From: Candidatus Symbiobacter mobilis CR
GTDB lineage: Bacteria; Pseudomonadota; Gammaproteobacteria; Burkholderiales; Burkholderiaceae_C
Direction of reading: 5' to 3'
DNA: 64,000 nt
NCBI RefSeq assembly: GCF_000477435.1
Contig: NC_022576.1
Coordinates: forward strand, 1,116,001 to 1,180,000
Shown: piece by piece, positions 30,763-40,400 of the stretch
Layout of the letters: every line of letters begins with the position of its first letter
Numbering within the stretch: position 1 is the first letter of the stretch
Notes under the pieces: model-generated
Databases searched by the model: none
What the model saw: the letters and a program-made list of their open reading frames with translations, nothing else
What the model was told of the DNA's origin: nothing
Made by a program: the position numbers and the translations under genes

Positions 30763-33708
30763 ATGAGCGATCATGTCACCAAAACACACAGAGCATGGCG
30801 TCCTGCAGGGCTTTGGGGGCCCGGCATGCGGTTGATGGGAAACTTACAGTTTTCTTCCAAAGCTCTGGTGATTAGCCTTGCCTTTGTGATCCCCATTCTC
30901 TCGCTGGGATGGTCTGCTACCCAGTCTTATCTGGAAAACCTGCGAACTACACAACACGAAATTGAGGGTGTGCGTGTTTTGCGATCATTTGTTCCACTCA
31001 ACCAGCATTTGGTGATCGCCAGGAATGCAACCCGGGCCATGATTGGTGGTTTCCATGCCTCAGACGCCTATCAGGCCAGTCGCGGCCATGCTGATGCCAT
31101 GTTTACCAAGCTGGATCAAGCACTAACCCAGACGGCAGACCCATTAAAGATTCGTGAGGCATTCAACGACCTTCGCCAAACATGGGATGCAACGGCCCAA
31201 TCAGGCAACGGACTCGATGCCAGCGGCCAAAGCACAGTTTTCGTGCCTGTCACCAATGCCGGAATTGCACTGCTGTCACGCATATCCGACCGTTCAGGTT
31301 TGGTGCTAGACCCTGAAATGGACTCACTGTATCTGGGTCTGGTAGTTGTGCAAAAGTTGCCCATTATCCAAGAAAATCTGGGACAGATCAGAGCCTGGAG
31401 CACGTATCTGGCGTCCAAAGCCGGTAGCATCTCTGCTGATGATCGCTACAAAGCCTTATTTCGATATGTCGTATGGGACGCGCAGCTCCGCTGGGATATC
31501 AAAGACGTCATCGCCTATGTCGAAAAAATTGTCGCCTATAAGCCTGAACTCAAAGCGAAGCTTGATTTGTCAGCACTCCAGCGGGTTGAGGCCTATCGAG
31601 CACGTGCTTATCAATCTGTCATGGAAGAAAACATACATACCGCGAGCGCACTTTGGGATGACGGAGGTCAGGCTTTTGAAGATTTTACCAAAACCTTTGA
31701 GCAGACTGTACCCCTGCTTGAGGGTTTATTGAAGCAAAGACTGGATAACCTGCAAGTGCAAAACTTGACGACGACTGGTGTGATTACCGTGATTTTGCTA
31801 TTGGCAGCTTATCTGTTTTACTGCTTCTATTTAGTGACCAGTGGTGGTTTGCGTCTCATCGACAAGCACTTGCAGCAGATTGCCGCTGGTGATGTAAGTG
31901 ACATACCAGCGCATCCATTTGGGAATGATGAGCCTGCTCATGTGCTCAACTCGCTGATTGCAATGCAAAGTGTTCTGACGCGATTTCAGGCAGCACAAGA
32001 CGAATTGGCACAACAGCATGGTGCTGGGATGTTGGACTACCGCATGTCTACCCAAGATCTGCCAGGTGCATACGCCACCATGGCTCATTCCATCAATGAG
32101 GTGGTGCAAACACATATCAGTGTCAAGATGAGAGTGGTTGAGGTAATGACTGCTTACACCGAAGGTCGGCTTGACGTCACGATGGATCGTTTGCCGGGGC
32201 AAAAGGCCCAAGTCAGTCATGCGATGGACAAAGTTCAACAATCGCTGCGTGATGCTGCCGAGGCTGCAGGTTTCAACGAGCGTATTCGCATGTCATTGGA
32301 TAGCCTCCCAGTATGCGTAACGGTTTCCAACGCCCAGGCCATGCTGGTTCACGCAACACCAAAAGCCAAAGAGTTGCTGAAGCTATTTGGAGGTTGTACT
32401 TTTGATACCGACAGGTTTTACGGCAACAAGCTCTCAAGCCTGTTCAAGGAACCTGACCATGCAATACGCTTTGAACAGTCCGTACGTACCGGAGCAGCCA
32501 CCGACCTAAAAGTTGGCGGTCACATGCTCAGAATAATGACCAGCCCGGTACACGACAGCAGTGGCCAGCCCATCGGACACATCACCCAATGGCTTGATCG
32601 TACCGACGAAATAGCATCGGAACAAGAACTGGATGACATGGTGAATGCCGCATCCCGCGGTGATTTCAGCGGCAGACTGACACTGGACAGCAAGACGGGC
32701 TTCTTTGCCAGAATTTTTGCTGGCATGAATCAACTCATGGATACCAGCCAACAGGGCTTAAGCGATGTGGCCGGCGTGCTTGCTGCCGTGGCTAAAGGCG
32801 ACCTAACCCAGCGTATCACCCACGATTACCACGGCCTGTTTGGCAAAGTCAAGGACAGCGTCAATACATCTTCAGACAACCTGTCCCGGGTCATCGCGGA
32901 GGTTCGTTCGGCATCCGATGCGTTGACCGGCGCGGCAAACCAGGTCAGTGCCACTGCGCAAAGTCTGTCACAGGCCGCCAGCGAGCAGGCTTCAAGCGTT
33001 GAGCAAACCAGTGCTTCCATAGATGTCATATCAGCGTCTATCAACCAAAACAGCGATAACGCGAAGATCACCGATGCAATGGCGGCCAAAGCCACAAAAG
33101 AAGCTATTGAGGGTGGAAGCGCCGTCAGTCAGACAGTCACAGCGATGAAAAAAATAGCGTCCAAAATTGGTATTGTGAATGACATTGCCTACCAGACGAA
33201 CCTTCTGGCACTCAACGCTGCCATTGAAGCAGCACGCGCTGGTGAACATGGAAAAGGCTTTGCCGTTGTAGCCGCTGAGGTGCGCAAGCTCGCCGAACGC
33301 AGCCAGGAAGCCGCCAAGGAAATCAGTGAATTGGCAGGGAGCAGCGTAACCACTGCGGAGATAGCGGGCCAATTGCTCAACGAAATTGCCCCAAGTATTC
33401 AAAAAACTTCTGAACTGGTGCAGGAAATTGCTTCCGCCAGTTCTGAACAAAGCGAATCCATCATGCAGATTGGCGGGGCCATGGGACAATTGAGCAAAGC
33501 TACCCAGCAGAATGCCAGCGCATCTGAAGAGCTTGCAGCTACCAGTGAAGAACTATCTGGACAGGCAGAACAATTGCAGCAAAGCATTGCATTTTTCAGG
33601 ACGGATGACGATCCCATCCCAACCAGGGTTTCTACGCCATCATTCGAATACCGAGACAAGACAAAAATCTCAACAATCAGACCTTTGATTGCTGTCACTA
33701 ATCGGTGA
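30763..33708 (+). CDS. Methyl-accepting chemotaxis protein
   Basis: 981 residues with GGAG before the ATG. Membrane helices at about 33-53 and 337-360 bracket a periplasmic helical sensor of about 280 residues. A HAMP-like region, a PAS-like domain (about 500-610) and a second HAMP-like stretch (about 660-705, [10 protein letters not shown]) follow. The signalling domain has the conserved hairpin tip [20 protein letters not shown] (about 806-825) and [17 protein letters not shown]. It should form arrays with CheA/CheW, none of which are encoded here. The gene is AT-richer than its neighbours and lies between inverted 143 bp elements, suggesting transfer. No pentapeptide CheR tether is visible. 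Confidence 0.95.
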   Translation: MSDHVTKTHRAWRPAGLWGPGMRLMGNLQFSSKALVISLAFVIPILSLGWSATQSYLENLRTTQHEIEGVRVLRSFVPLNQHLVIARNATRAMIGGFHASDAYQASRGHADAMFTKLDQALTQTADPLKIREAFNDLRQTWDATAQSGNGLDASGQSTVFVPVTNAGIALLSRISDRSGLVLDPEMDSLYLGLVVVQKLPIIQENLGQIRAWSTYLASKAGSISADDRYKALFRYVVWDAQLRWDIKDVIAYVEKIVAYKPELKAKLDLSALQRVEAYRARAYQSVMEENIHTASALWDDGGQAFEDFTKTFEQTVPLLEGLLKQRLDNLQVQNLTTTGVITVILLLAAYLFYCFYLVTSGGLRLIDKHLQQIAAGDVSDIPAHPFGNDEPAHVLNSLIAMQSVLTRFQAAQDELAQQHGAGMLDYRMSTQDLPGAYATMAHSINEVVQTHISVKMRVVEVMTAYTEGRLDVTMDRLPGQKAQVSHAMDKVQQSLRDAAEAAGFNERIRMSLDSLPVCVTVSNAQAMLVHATPKAKELLKLFGGCTFDTDRFYGNKLSSLFKEPDHAIRFEQSVRTGAATDLKVGGHMLRIMTSPVHDSSGQPIGHITQWLDRTDEIASEQELDDMVNAASRGDFSGRLTLDSKTGFFARIFAGMNQLMDTSQQGLSDVAGVLAAVAKGDLTQRITHDYHGLFGKVKDSVNTSSDNLSRVIAEVRSASDALTGAANQVSATAQSLSQAASEQASSVEQTSASIDVISASINQNSDNAKITDAMAAKATKEAIEGGSAVSQTVTAMKKIASKIGIVNDIAYQTNLLALNAAIEAARAGEHGKGFAVVAAEVRKLAERSQEAAKEISELAGSSVTTAEIAGQLLNEIAPSIQKTSELVQEIASASSEQSESIMQIGGAMGQLSKATQQNASASEELAATSEELSGQAEQLQQSIAFFRTDDDPIPTRVSTPSFEYRDKTKISTIRPLIAVTNR

Positions 33709-33778
33709 ATTGGGTCCACCCGAGGATCAGCGTAATGGAGCCGGTTTTGGGTAACTGAGAGGCTTCAGAATCGATTAT

Positions 33779-33921
33779 GAACCTATTTCAGTAGGCATGC
33801 GAGCCGAAGCAGTGTGCGTGGCGCCGGAGCGCAGGAACCGGAATGTACTGACAGTACATGAGGATTCCGAGCACCGCCGCCGCGTGCAATGCGATGGCGC
33901 AGCCCCTACTGGAATAGGTTC
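33779..33921 (-). mobile_element. 143 bp MITE-like element, right copy (inverted)
   Basis: The reverse complement of the 30108-30250 copy, with about six mismatches in 143 bases. The ends are GAACCTATTTCAGTAGG and GAACCTATTCCAGTAGG in inverted orientation. It is flanked by a TAT duplication on both sides (33776-33778 and 33922-33924). The different 3-bp duplications at the two copies indicate independent insertions. Confidence 0.85.
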
Positions 33922-34141
33922 TATGCTGTTTTTGCCTGCAGGGGTGTTATCAACAGCGCGTCGCCTGATCAGTGACCCATGTTCGGCTGGCCTTGCCCCC
34001 CGGATGGGACTTGCCGTCTGGAGTTCTCTCCGGGCACGGTCGCGCAGGTAGCCTTCAGTACAGGTCCTTGCCATGCACCCTGTTGGCCAGCGGCGTTACA
34101 CCGATACGCACGCAGAACCTTACATCAACCGTGCAGAGAAT
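33922..34141. other. Spacer between the MITE copy and rpiA, no gene recognised
   Basis: About 220 bp with short open frames on both strands and no family resemblance. The text looks like eroded coding DNA rather than a promoter region. I cannot assign it. Confidence 0.5.
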
Positions 34142-34828
34142 TCAGGCGCAAAAAGTGAGGGTGCGAACGCCCTGTCCCGTCCCAAGTAGGCAGACATGCG
34201 CCTTCTGCCTGGCAAATATCCCCACCGTAACAACCCCCGGCCACTGACTTACTTGGGCTTCTAACAAGAGGGGATCCGTGATTTGCAACCCACGAACGTC
34301 GACGATGTGCATGCCGTGGTTCGTCAGCAGCGCAGCCCCGCCGCATTGACGAATCGTGGCCTGCGCCCCCATGGCCTCGAACTGCCGGACGATCCTGCGC
34401 TCTGCGACAGGCAGCACTTCTACAGGTAAGGGGAATGTCCCCAGCAAGTCGACGAGCTTGGATTCATCGGCAATGCAGACAAAGCGCCGGGACTGGGCTG
34501 CGACGATTTTTTCGAGGGTCAGTGCGGCCCCGCCGCCTTTGATCATGTACCCGTGGTGGTCGATTTCGTCGGCACCATCGATGTACACCCCCAGTTCGTC
34601 GACGTCGTTGGGGTCAAGCACCGGGATTCCCAGTTCGCGCAGCAACGCAGTGCTGGCGGGCGAGGTGGACACAGCCCCCTTGATGCGATCACGAATCCGT
34701 TCCAGTGCGTGGAGAAAGCAGTTCACCGTCGATCCGGTACCCACTCCGATAATTTCGCCCCCGCTGACGTATTCCAGGGCGGCTTCGCCGACCAACGTCT
34801 TGAGTTGCTGCTGGGATAGTGCCTGCAT
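34142..34828 (-). CDS. rpiA: Ribose-5-phosphate isomerase A
   Basis: 228 residues from the ATG at 34828, preceded by AGGAGG with a five-base spacer. Motifs: [46 protein letters not shown] and [10 protein letters not shown]. It interconverts ribose 5-phosphate and ribulose 5-phosphate in the pentose phosphate pathway. It is divergent from pyrD with about 90 bp between starts. The upstream in-frame extension overlaps pyrD's promoter region and is not used. Confidence 0.96.
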   Translation of the reverse strand: MQALSQQQLKTLVGEAALEYVSGGEIIGVGTGSTVNCFLHALERIRDRIKGAVSTSPASTALLRELGIPVLDPNDVDELGVYIDGADEIDHHGYMIKGGGAALTLEKIVAAQSRRFVCIADESKLVDLLGTFPLPVEVLPVAERRIVRQFEAMGAQATIRQCGGAALLTNHGMHIVDVRGLQITDPLLLEAQVSQWPGVVTVGIFARQKAHVCLLGTGQGVRTLTFCA

Positions 34829-34917
34829 GGGGGCCTCCTGAGGTAGGCATCGTCGATACACCAACGCACAACGAATGCAACGCGCAACGACTGCGCAAAC
34901 AACGGAAAGCTTATCCG

Positions 34918-36027
34918 ATGGCACCCTTTCCCTATGCGCTACTGCGGCCCTGGCTATTCCAGCTCGACCCCGAATGCGCCCACACGCTCATGATGGGGAT
35001 GCTGGAGCGCACGCAGCACACCGTTTTGCGCCACTTGTATGCGCAACGGCGCGTCGAGGATCCCATTCGCATCGCGGGGTTGTGCTTTCCCAATCGGGTC
35101 GGTCTGGCTGCGGGGCTGGATAAGGACGCCCGCTGCATCGATGCCCTGTGCGCAATGGGTTTCGGCTTCGTCGAAGTGGGAACGGTGACGCCCGTCGCGC
35201 AACCAGGCAACCCCTGCCCCCGGATGTTCCGCCTCCCCACCGCGCAAGCGCTGATCAACCGGATGGGTTTCAACAACGACGGGCTGGCCGCCTTCGTCGA
35301 CCACGTCACGCAATCCCGGCACTACCTGCGCAGGCTCACCAGTCATCCCACAGCACCCCCTTCGACGATCGTGGGCCTGAATATCGGCAAAAACGCCCAT
35401 ACCCCCATCGAACACGCAGTGCAGGACTATCTACGCTGCATGGATACCGTCTTTGCCCACGCGGACTACGTCTGCGTCAACATCTCCAGCCCCAACACGC
35501 ACAACTTGCGCGACCTGCAACGCGATGCAGCGTTGGATGCGCTGCTGGGGGCATTGTGCGAACGCCGTTCACTTTTGGCGCAACGCATGGGGCGGCATGT
35601 ACCGATCTTCCTGAAAATCGCGCCCGATCTCGACGCCGAACAGCTCGACGCCATCGCACGCACATTGCGGCAGTATGGTTGCGACACCGCAGGCAACGCG
35701 AACGACACGCTAGGCGTCATCGCGACCAACACCACCCTGGATCGCAGCAACGTCGCAGGGCTGGCGCACGCGCAGGAAGCCGGGGGGCTGTCCGGCGCTC
35801 CACTGCGCCACGCCAGCAACCAAGTTGTCTCCCAACTGCGCAAGCTGCTAGGCCCAACCTTTCCGATCATCGGCGTCGGAGGCATCCTGTGCGCGGAGGA
35901 TGCTGTCGAAAAAATCGATGCTGGGGCAGACCTCATCCAGCTCTACACGGGGTTGCTGTACAACGGGCCTGCTTTGGTGGGCGAGGCAGCGTCAGCCATC
36001 CACGCAGCGTGCCGTGCGCGCCCCTGA
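34918..36027 (+). CDS. pyrD: Dihydroorotate dehydrogenase (quinone), class 2
   Basis: 369 residues from the ATG at 34918 ([19 protein letters not shown]). The membrane-associating N-terminal helices, [34 protein letters not shown] and [17 protein letters not shown] (catalytic Ser) mark the membrane-bound, quinone-dependent class. FMN-phosphate motifs [19 protein letters not shown] and [12 protein letters not shown] are intact. It oxidises dihydroorotate in pyrimidine synthesis. It converges with pmbA, only five bases between stops. Confidence 0.96.
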   Translation: MAPFPYALLRPWLFQLDPECAHTLMMGMLERTQHTVLRHLYAQRRVEDPIRIAGLCFPNRVGLAAGLDKDARCIDALCAMGFGFVEVGTVTPVAQPGNPCPRMFRLPTAQALINRMGFNNDGLAAFVDHVTQSRHYLRRLTSHPTAPPSTIVGLNIGKNAHTPIEHAVQDYLRCMDTVFAHADYVCVNISSPNTHNLRDLQRDAALDALLGALCERRSLLAQRMGRHVPIFLKIAPDLDAEQLDAIARTLRQYGCDTAGNANDTLGVIATNTTLDRSNVAGLAHAQEAGGLSGAPLRHASNQVVSQLRKLLGPTFPIIGVGGILCAEDAVEKIDAGADLIQLYTGLLYNGPALVGEAASAIHAACRARP

Positions 36028-36032
36028 TCGAG

Positions 36033-37451
36033 TCAAGCGCCGGCAACCTTCATGCTACGCAGCAAGATCGACCCCGTCGTCTTGGCACCCAGGGTATAGG
36101 CATCGGCGCCAACCGCGACAAGCTCTTGGTACATCGTGCGCAGGTTGCCTGCAATGGTGACTTCGTGTACCGGGAAGGCGATGCGCCCCCGCTCCACCCA
36201 GTATCCGCAAGCCCCGCGTGAGTAGTCGCCGGTGACGGGGTTCACGCCACTGCCCAGCAATTCGGTGACGAACAGCCCCGTACCCAAACGTTCCAGCATC
36301 GCTTCGAGCGAGTCACCGGGCGTGGTGTTGCGCGAATACAGGCGCAGATTGTGCGAGCCGCCAGCGTTGCCCGTCGTTCGCATACCCAACTTGCGTGCCG
36401 AATACGAGCCAAGAAAGTACCCCTGTACCGTTCCGGCTTCGACGACGTTGCGAGGCTGCACGCGCACGCCTTCGGCATCGAAGGGGACACTGCCCCGTCC
36501 ACGGGGAAGGAAAGGGTCTTCAGCAATGTCGATGTGTTCCGGAAAAACCCGCTGCCCCAACGCATCGAGCAAAAAACTGCTACGGCGGTACAACGCACCG
36601 CCGCTGACTGCCTGCACGAAGTGACCGATCAGCCCCACCGCCACAGGGGCTTCAAACAACACGGGGCATTCAGTGGTCGCCAGCTTGCGCGCCCCGAGCC
36701 GCCCCAATGCACGCTCTGCGGCACGCCGTCCAATGGACTCGGGCGATTCCAGGTCGAGCGGATGACGACGGGTACAAGACCACCCATCGCGCTGCATCGC
36801 ATCGTCTGCACCGGCAATGACCCCGACAAACACGGAGTGCATTGAGCTGGCATATCCTCCCCGGAAACCGTGGGTATGTGCATGAAAAAACTGTGACTGC
36901 CCTATCGCAACGCTCCCCCCTTCACTGTTGGTGATGCGTGGATCCAGCTCCAGCGCGGCGCGTTCTGCATGCAATGCCAATTCCGTAGCGTCCGTAGTCG
37001 ACATCAACCACGGAAAAAACAGTTCCAGATCGCCGCGCTGCTGTGCAGGAAGCACCACATCCGCCAGATCAGGCAAAGCCGCGCAAGGGTCTTCGGCAGT
37101 GAATCGGGCAATATCGAAGGCTGCCTGCACCGTTCTGGCAATGGCCGCAGCCGCCAAATCCGTGGTGCTGGCATGGCCGCTGCGGTGCCCTACGTAAACC
37201 GTCACCCCCAACGATTTGTCCCGGCTGCGCTCCACGCTTTCCAGCTCGGTATTGCGCACCGAGACCTCCAGCCCACAGCTCTCGCTCGCGTAGGCGGATG
37301 CATCGCTGCATCCCAAACGAGCTGCGTGATCCAGCGCAAAATCGACGGCACCCTCCAGGGCGGCACGGTCGTAGACAAAGCCCGATGCGCCGTCGAGAAC
37401 AGGATCGGAAGCCGGAGGATGGGCAGAAATGGGGGTTTGGGAAGAATGCAT
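36033..37451 (-). CDS. pmbA: Metalloprotease subunit PmbA (TldE)
   Basis: 472 residues from the ATG at 37451; a TTG two codons upstream is possible. The TldD/PmbA fold is shown by FALDHAARLGCSDASAYAS, FFHAHTHGFRGGYASS, GLIGHFVQAVSGGALYRRSS and GSHNLRLYSRNTTPGDSLE. PmbA pairs with TldD to degrade or mature peptides such as the microcin B17 precursor and unfolded CcdA. TldD is not in the window. As is normal for the PmbA half, the HExxxH zinc motif of TldD is absent. Confidence 0.92.
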   Translation of the reverse strand: MHSSQTPISAHPPASDPVLDGASGFVYDRAALEGAVDFALDHAARLGCSDASAYASESCGLEVSVRNTELESVERSRDKSLGVTVYVGHRSGHASTTDLAAAAIARTVQAAFDIARFTAEDPCAALPDLADVVLPAQQRGDLELFFPWLMSTTDATELALHAERAALELDPRITNSEGGSVAIGQSQFFHAHTHGFRGGYASSMHSVFVGVIAGADDAMQRDGWSCTRRHPLDLESPESIGRRAAERALGRLGARKLATTECPVLFEAPVAVGLIGHFVQAVSGGALYRRSSFLLDALGQRVFPEHIDIAEDPFLPRGRGSVPFDAEGVRVQPRNVVEAGTVQGYFLGSYSARKLGMRTTGNAGGSHNLRLYSRNTTPGDSLEAMLERLGTGLFVTELLGSGVNPVTGDYSRGACGYWVERGRIAFPVHEVTIAGNLRTMYQELVAVGADAYTLGAKTTGSILLRSMKVAGA

Positions 37452-37554
37452 AGGCAAAGATCATACCGACCCGCATCCATGGTCTGGAATCGGCACAGGC
37501 CACTGCGAGGGTTTATTCCTGGGGCATTGCCGGGAATGTCTTGGGTTGTACTCC

Positions 37555-40101
37555 CTAGGGCAGCGGGCGACCCACCCCGAGGATCAGATCCCACGACGAA
37601 GGCGGCAGCGCCGGGCTGACCAGCCAGCCTTGGAGGTAATCACAGCCCTTCGCGGCGAGGAACACACGCTGCTCCTCGGTCTCCACCCCTTCGGCGAGCG
37701 TGGCCATCCCCAGGTTGCGCCCCAGTTGCAAGATAGCGTCGATGATGCACTCGTCGTCCGGGTCTGTACCGATATCGCGAACGAAGCATTGATCAATCTT
37801 GAGTTTGTGAAAACCCATGCGGCGCAGGTAAGCCATCGACGAATACCCCGTTCCGAAATCGTCGATCGCAAAACGCACCCCCATATCGGCCAAGGCATGC
37901 ATGGTTTTCTGCACCGCACGTTCGTCCCCCATCATCAAGGACTCCGTCACTTCCAGCTCCAACAAGAAGGGTGGCAATGTGTGCTCCTCCAGCACAGCGC
38001 GCACGGTAGACAAAAAACTGGGCTGCCGAAACTGCACCGGCGAGACATTGACCGAAACGACGATCTCCCTGCCCAAGTCGAGCCACTTTCTCGCCTGCCC
38101 TGCAGCCTGCCGCAGCACCCATTCCCCGATGCGAACAATTTGCGAAGCACTCTCTGCGACGGTGATGAATTCCGAGGGAGGTACCTGCCCCAGTTGCGGA
38201 TGCGTCCACCGTAGCAAGGCCTCCGCACCAATCACTTCACGATTGGTGATCCGCACAATGGGTTGGTAATGCACCTGGAACTGCTCCCGTTCCAGCGCCA
38301 GCGCCAAGGCGTTGGAAATGGTCAAAGTGCGTGCGGAACGCTCCTGCATCGCGGTAGTGAAGAACCGGTAGCCATTGCGTCCCTCGGACTTGGCCTGGTA
38401 CATCGCCGCATCCGCTCTACGCAGCAGCGCATCGACGTCCGTTCCGTCACGGGGGTACACAACGATGCCCAAGGACACGCTGATGCTGATTTCATGCGAG
38501 CCAACCCGAAAACTCGGCTGCATCGAGTCGAGCACCCGCTGCGCCGCCACGGCTGCCCCGGCAGCATCAATGCCCGGCAACACCAGCAGGAATTCATCGC
38601 CTCCCATCCGTCCCGCAATGTCGGCCTCGCGTCGGCTTTTGCCCAACCGCTGGGAGAGTTGCGTCAATAGCCGATCCCCAACGTCGTGCCCCAAGGTATC
38701 GACGATGGTGCGGAAATGATCCACATCCAGGTACAGCACCGTCACCTGTTTGCCTTCACGGTGCGCAGCCATCGTCGCCTGCTGCAAGAGCTGGCGAACG
38801 TAGGCGCGGTTGGGCAGCCCCGTCAATCCATCGAACCGCGCCAGATGTTGGAACTGCGCTTGCGCGTTGACCCGCTCGGTAATGTCGCGAGACAGGATGA
38901 TGACGTTGGGCAACCCTCCATCCTGCAGCACCTTGCGCGCTGCGGATAGCTCGAACCAGTGCGTTCCCCCGGCCACTTCAAGCTCGATCACATCCCCATC
39001 GCAACGCCCACGGTCAATGGCGGCTCCGATGGTTTTGTGTACGGTCGCCGCAGCCTGTACGGGCAAGACATCGTCGATAGTGCTGCCAAGCAGTTTTCCC
39101 TTCGGAGCAGCAAGAAGTTCCTCCCTGCTGGCATGGACGTGCAGGTATCGCCCACGGTGATCGACCTCGAACAGCAAATCGGGGATCGCCTGCAACGTAG
39201 CCTCCAATTGCTGATGGGACAGACGCAAGTCGGCCACTGCCTGCCGTACACGACGGCGCAGCCACCATACCCCCGTTGCCAACATGGACCCGATGAACAA
39301 TGACCCCGCCAACGCTATAAGGATGATGCGGGAATGGGGGCGCTGGGTGGCACGCATCCCCCAGCGATTCATGATCTGAAAGTACACCGACGCATCGTCG
39401 CGTATCCACTGTTCCAAGCGGTCGTCGATGGCACGCAGCACTGCGGCATGTCGGCCACGAGGCACGGCAAAGTAGAGCCGCGCGGGCTGGAACAGCACGG
39501 GCGTGGCTACCAAGCCATATTCGTGCGCGGTGTATTCGCCAAAGTGGTGGCCGACCGCAGCTACCTCGGCCTGCCCGGATGCAACCTTTTCAAAGGCCTC
39601 CCGCAAAGACTGCACCTCGATCATCTGTGCGTGGACGTTGAAGCTCGACAACAAATCACCGAGCGCAGCAGCCTGCACTCCCTGAGACAGCACGACGATG
39701 CGCTTGTCAGCCAGATCAAGCAGCGAATCGACGCGCACGCTGGGGTGGCGGTACAACTGCGACCAACTATGCATTGCGGGGACACGGTGGAAGTCGAATC
39801 GCGCCACCCGTTCCTCGGTGACGGCAACGTCGGGCATCAGATCGAGCGCGCCGGCTTCGACTCTCTCCAAGCATTCCTCCCACGCACAGCGCTCGAAGAC
39901 CAGCGTCCACCCTTCGACCTTGGCAATCTCTTGGAGCAGCTCAATGAAGCTGCCGCTAGGGCGACCATAGTCGTCAGTGAAAACCTTGGGCGGGTTCTCG
40001 TACAAGCCCACCCGCAACGGAGCTGCCCAGACGGAAGTACCCATGCCGGCACACAGTGCCCAAGCACAGCACGCCCACCATGTTCTCCAGGAAGCACCCA
40101 T
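37555..40101 (-). CDS. Periplasmic-sensing GGDEF-EAL protein
   Basis: 848 residues from the ATG at 40101. A signal sequence or anchor (about 1-27) precedes a type 3 extracellular solute-binding domain (about 28-250, LRVGLYENPPKVFTDDYGRP). Then come a membrane helix (about 261-283), a PAS domain (about 305-415), a GGDEF domain with intact GGDEF at 500-504, and an EAL domain with EALLRW at 627 and DDFGTGYSS. Both catalytic signatures are present, so it may synthesise and degrade cyclic-di-GMP in response to an amino-acid-like ligand. Which activity dominates cannot be read from the sequence. It lies about 300 bp downstream of the hybrid kinase gene, across a repeat-rich gap. Confidence 0.93.
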   Translation of the reverse strand: MGASWRTWWACCAWALCAGMGTSVWAAPLRVGLYENPPKVFTDDYGRPSGSFIELLQEIAKVEGWTLVFERCAWEECLERVEAGALDLMPDVAVTEERVARFDFHRVPAMHSWSQLYRHPSVRVDSLLDLADKRIVVLSQGVQAAALGDLLSSFNVHAQMIEVQSLREAFEKVASGQAEVAAVGHHFGEYTAHEYGLVATPVLFQPARLYFAVPRGRHAAVLRAIDDRLEQWIRDDASVYFQIMNRWGMRATQRPHSRIILIALAGSLFIGSMLATGVWWLRRRVRQAVADLRLSHQQLEATLQAIPDLLFEVDHRGRYLHVHASREELLAAPKGKLLGSTIDDVLPVQAAATVHKTIGAAIDRGRCDGDVIELEVAGGTHWFELSAARKVLQDGGLPNVIILSRDITERVNAQAQFQHLARFDGLTGLPNRAYVRQLLQQATMAAHREGKQVTVLYLDVDHFRTIVDTLGHDVGDRLLTQLSQRLGKSRREADIAGRMGGDEFLLVLPGIDAAGAAVAAQRVLDSMQPSFRVGSHEISISVSLGIVVYPRDGTDVDALLRRADAAMYQAKSEGRNGYRFFTTAMQERSARTLTISNALALALEREQFQVHYQPIVRITNREVIGAEALLRWTHPQLGQVPPSEFITVAESASQIVRIGEWVLRQAAGQARKWLDLGREIVVSVNVSPVQFRQPSFLSTVRAVLEEHTLPPFLLELEVTESLMMGDERAVQKTMHALADMGVRFAIDDFGTGYSSMAYLRRMGFHKLKIDQCFVRDIGTDPDDECIIDAILQLGRNLGMATLAEGVETEEQRVFLAAKGCDYLQGWLVSPALPPSSWDLILGVGRPLP

Positions 40102-40162
40102 CGTTGTCACCCCTTTGCAGACACTCCGACAGCGAATGCGCCGTACCCCTACATGCCCGGAA

Positions 40163-40282
40163 ATAACTGCCATGACTGTACGCAGACGCCCTGCATTATG
40201 AAAGTCATGGCAGTGTCCCTCACCCCCTAACCCCTCTCTCGCTGGGCGAGGGAAGCTTCGAGAAGTCGCTTCGCGACTTTCC
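40163..40282 (+). repeat. Palindromic repeat block, copy 1
   Basis: Starts ATAACTGCCATGACT. ACTGCCATGACT (40166-40177) recurs inverted at 40203-40214, giving a 12-bp stem. A C-rich part follows (CCCTCACCCCCTAACCCCTC, then GGGCGAGGG). The block ends in a perfect hairpin AAGTCGC-TTC-GCGACTT (40263-40279). A shorter relative lies at 60495-60583. It fills most of the gap ahead of the GGDEF-EAL gene. Confidence 0.65.
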
Positions 40283-40288
40283 CATGAA

Positions 40289-40316
40289 CGACGCTGGGGC
40301 GGTGTTGCATAAGTCC
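40289..40316 (+). repeat. Orphan right end of the 100 bp repeat
   Basis: CGACGCTGGGGCGGTGTTGC followed by ATAAGTCC matches the right end of the repeats at 21370-21470 and 49568-49672. The left part is missing, and the palindromic block at 40163-40282 abuts it. It is probably a deletion or nested-insertion scar. Confidence 0.5.
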
Positions 40317-40400
40317 TACTTCCGATACCGTACCCAGCCAGGAACGGGGCTGGGCTGAGGGCACAACACGCACCGCCCCTGAGGCTTGCTTCGGCGACCG

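Noticed and set aside
30469..30789. 106-codon minus-strand frame before the chemoreceptor
   Set aside because: It is antisense to the transposase relic and overlaps the MCP start; the plus-strand relic explains the sequence better.
33797..34051. 84-codon plus-strand frame across the right MITE copy
   Set aside because: Most of it is the element itself, which also occurs inverted elsewhere and has no matching open frame constraint.
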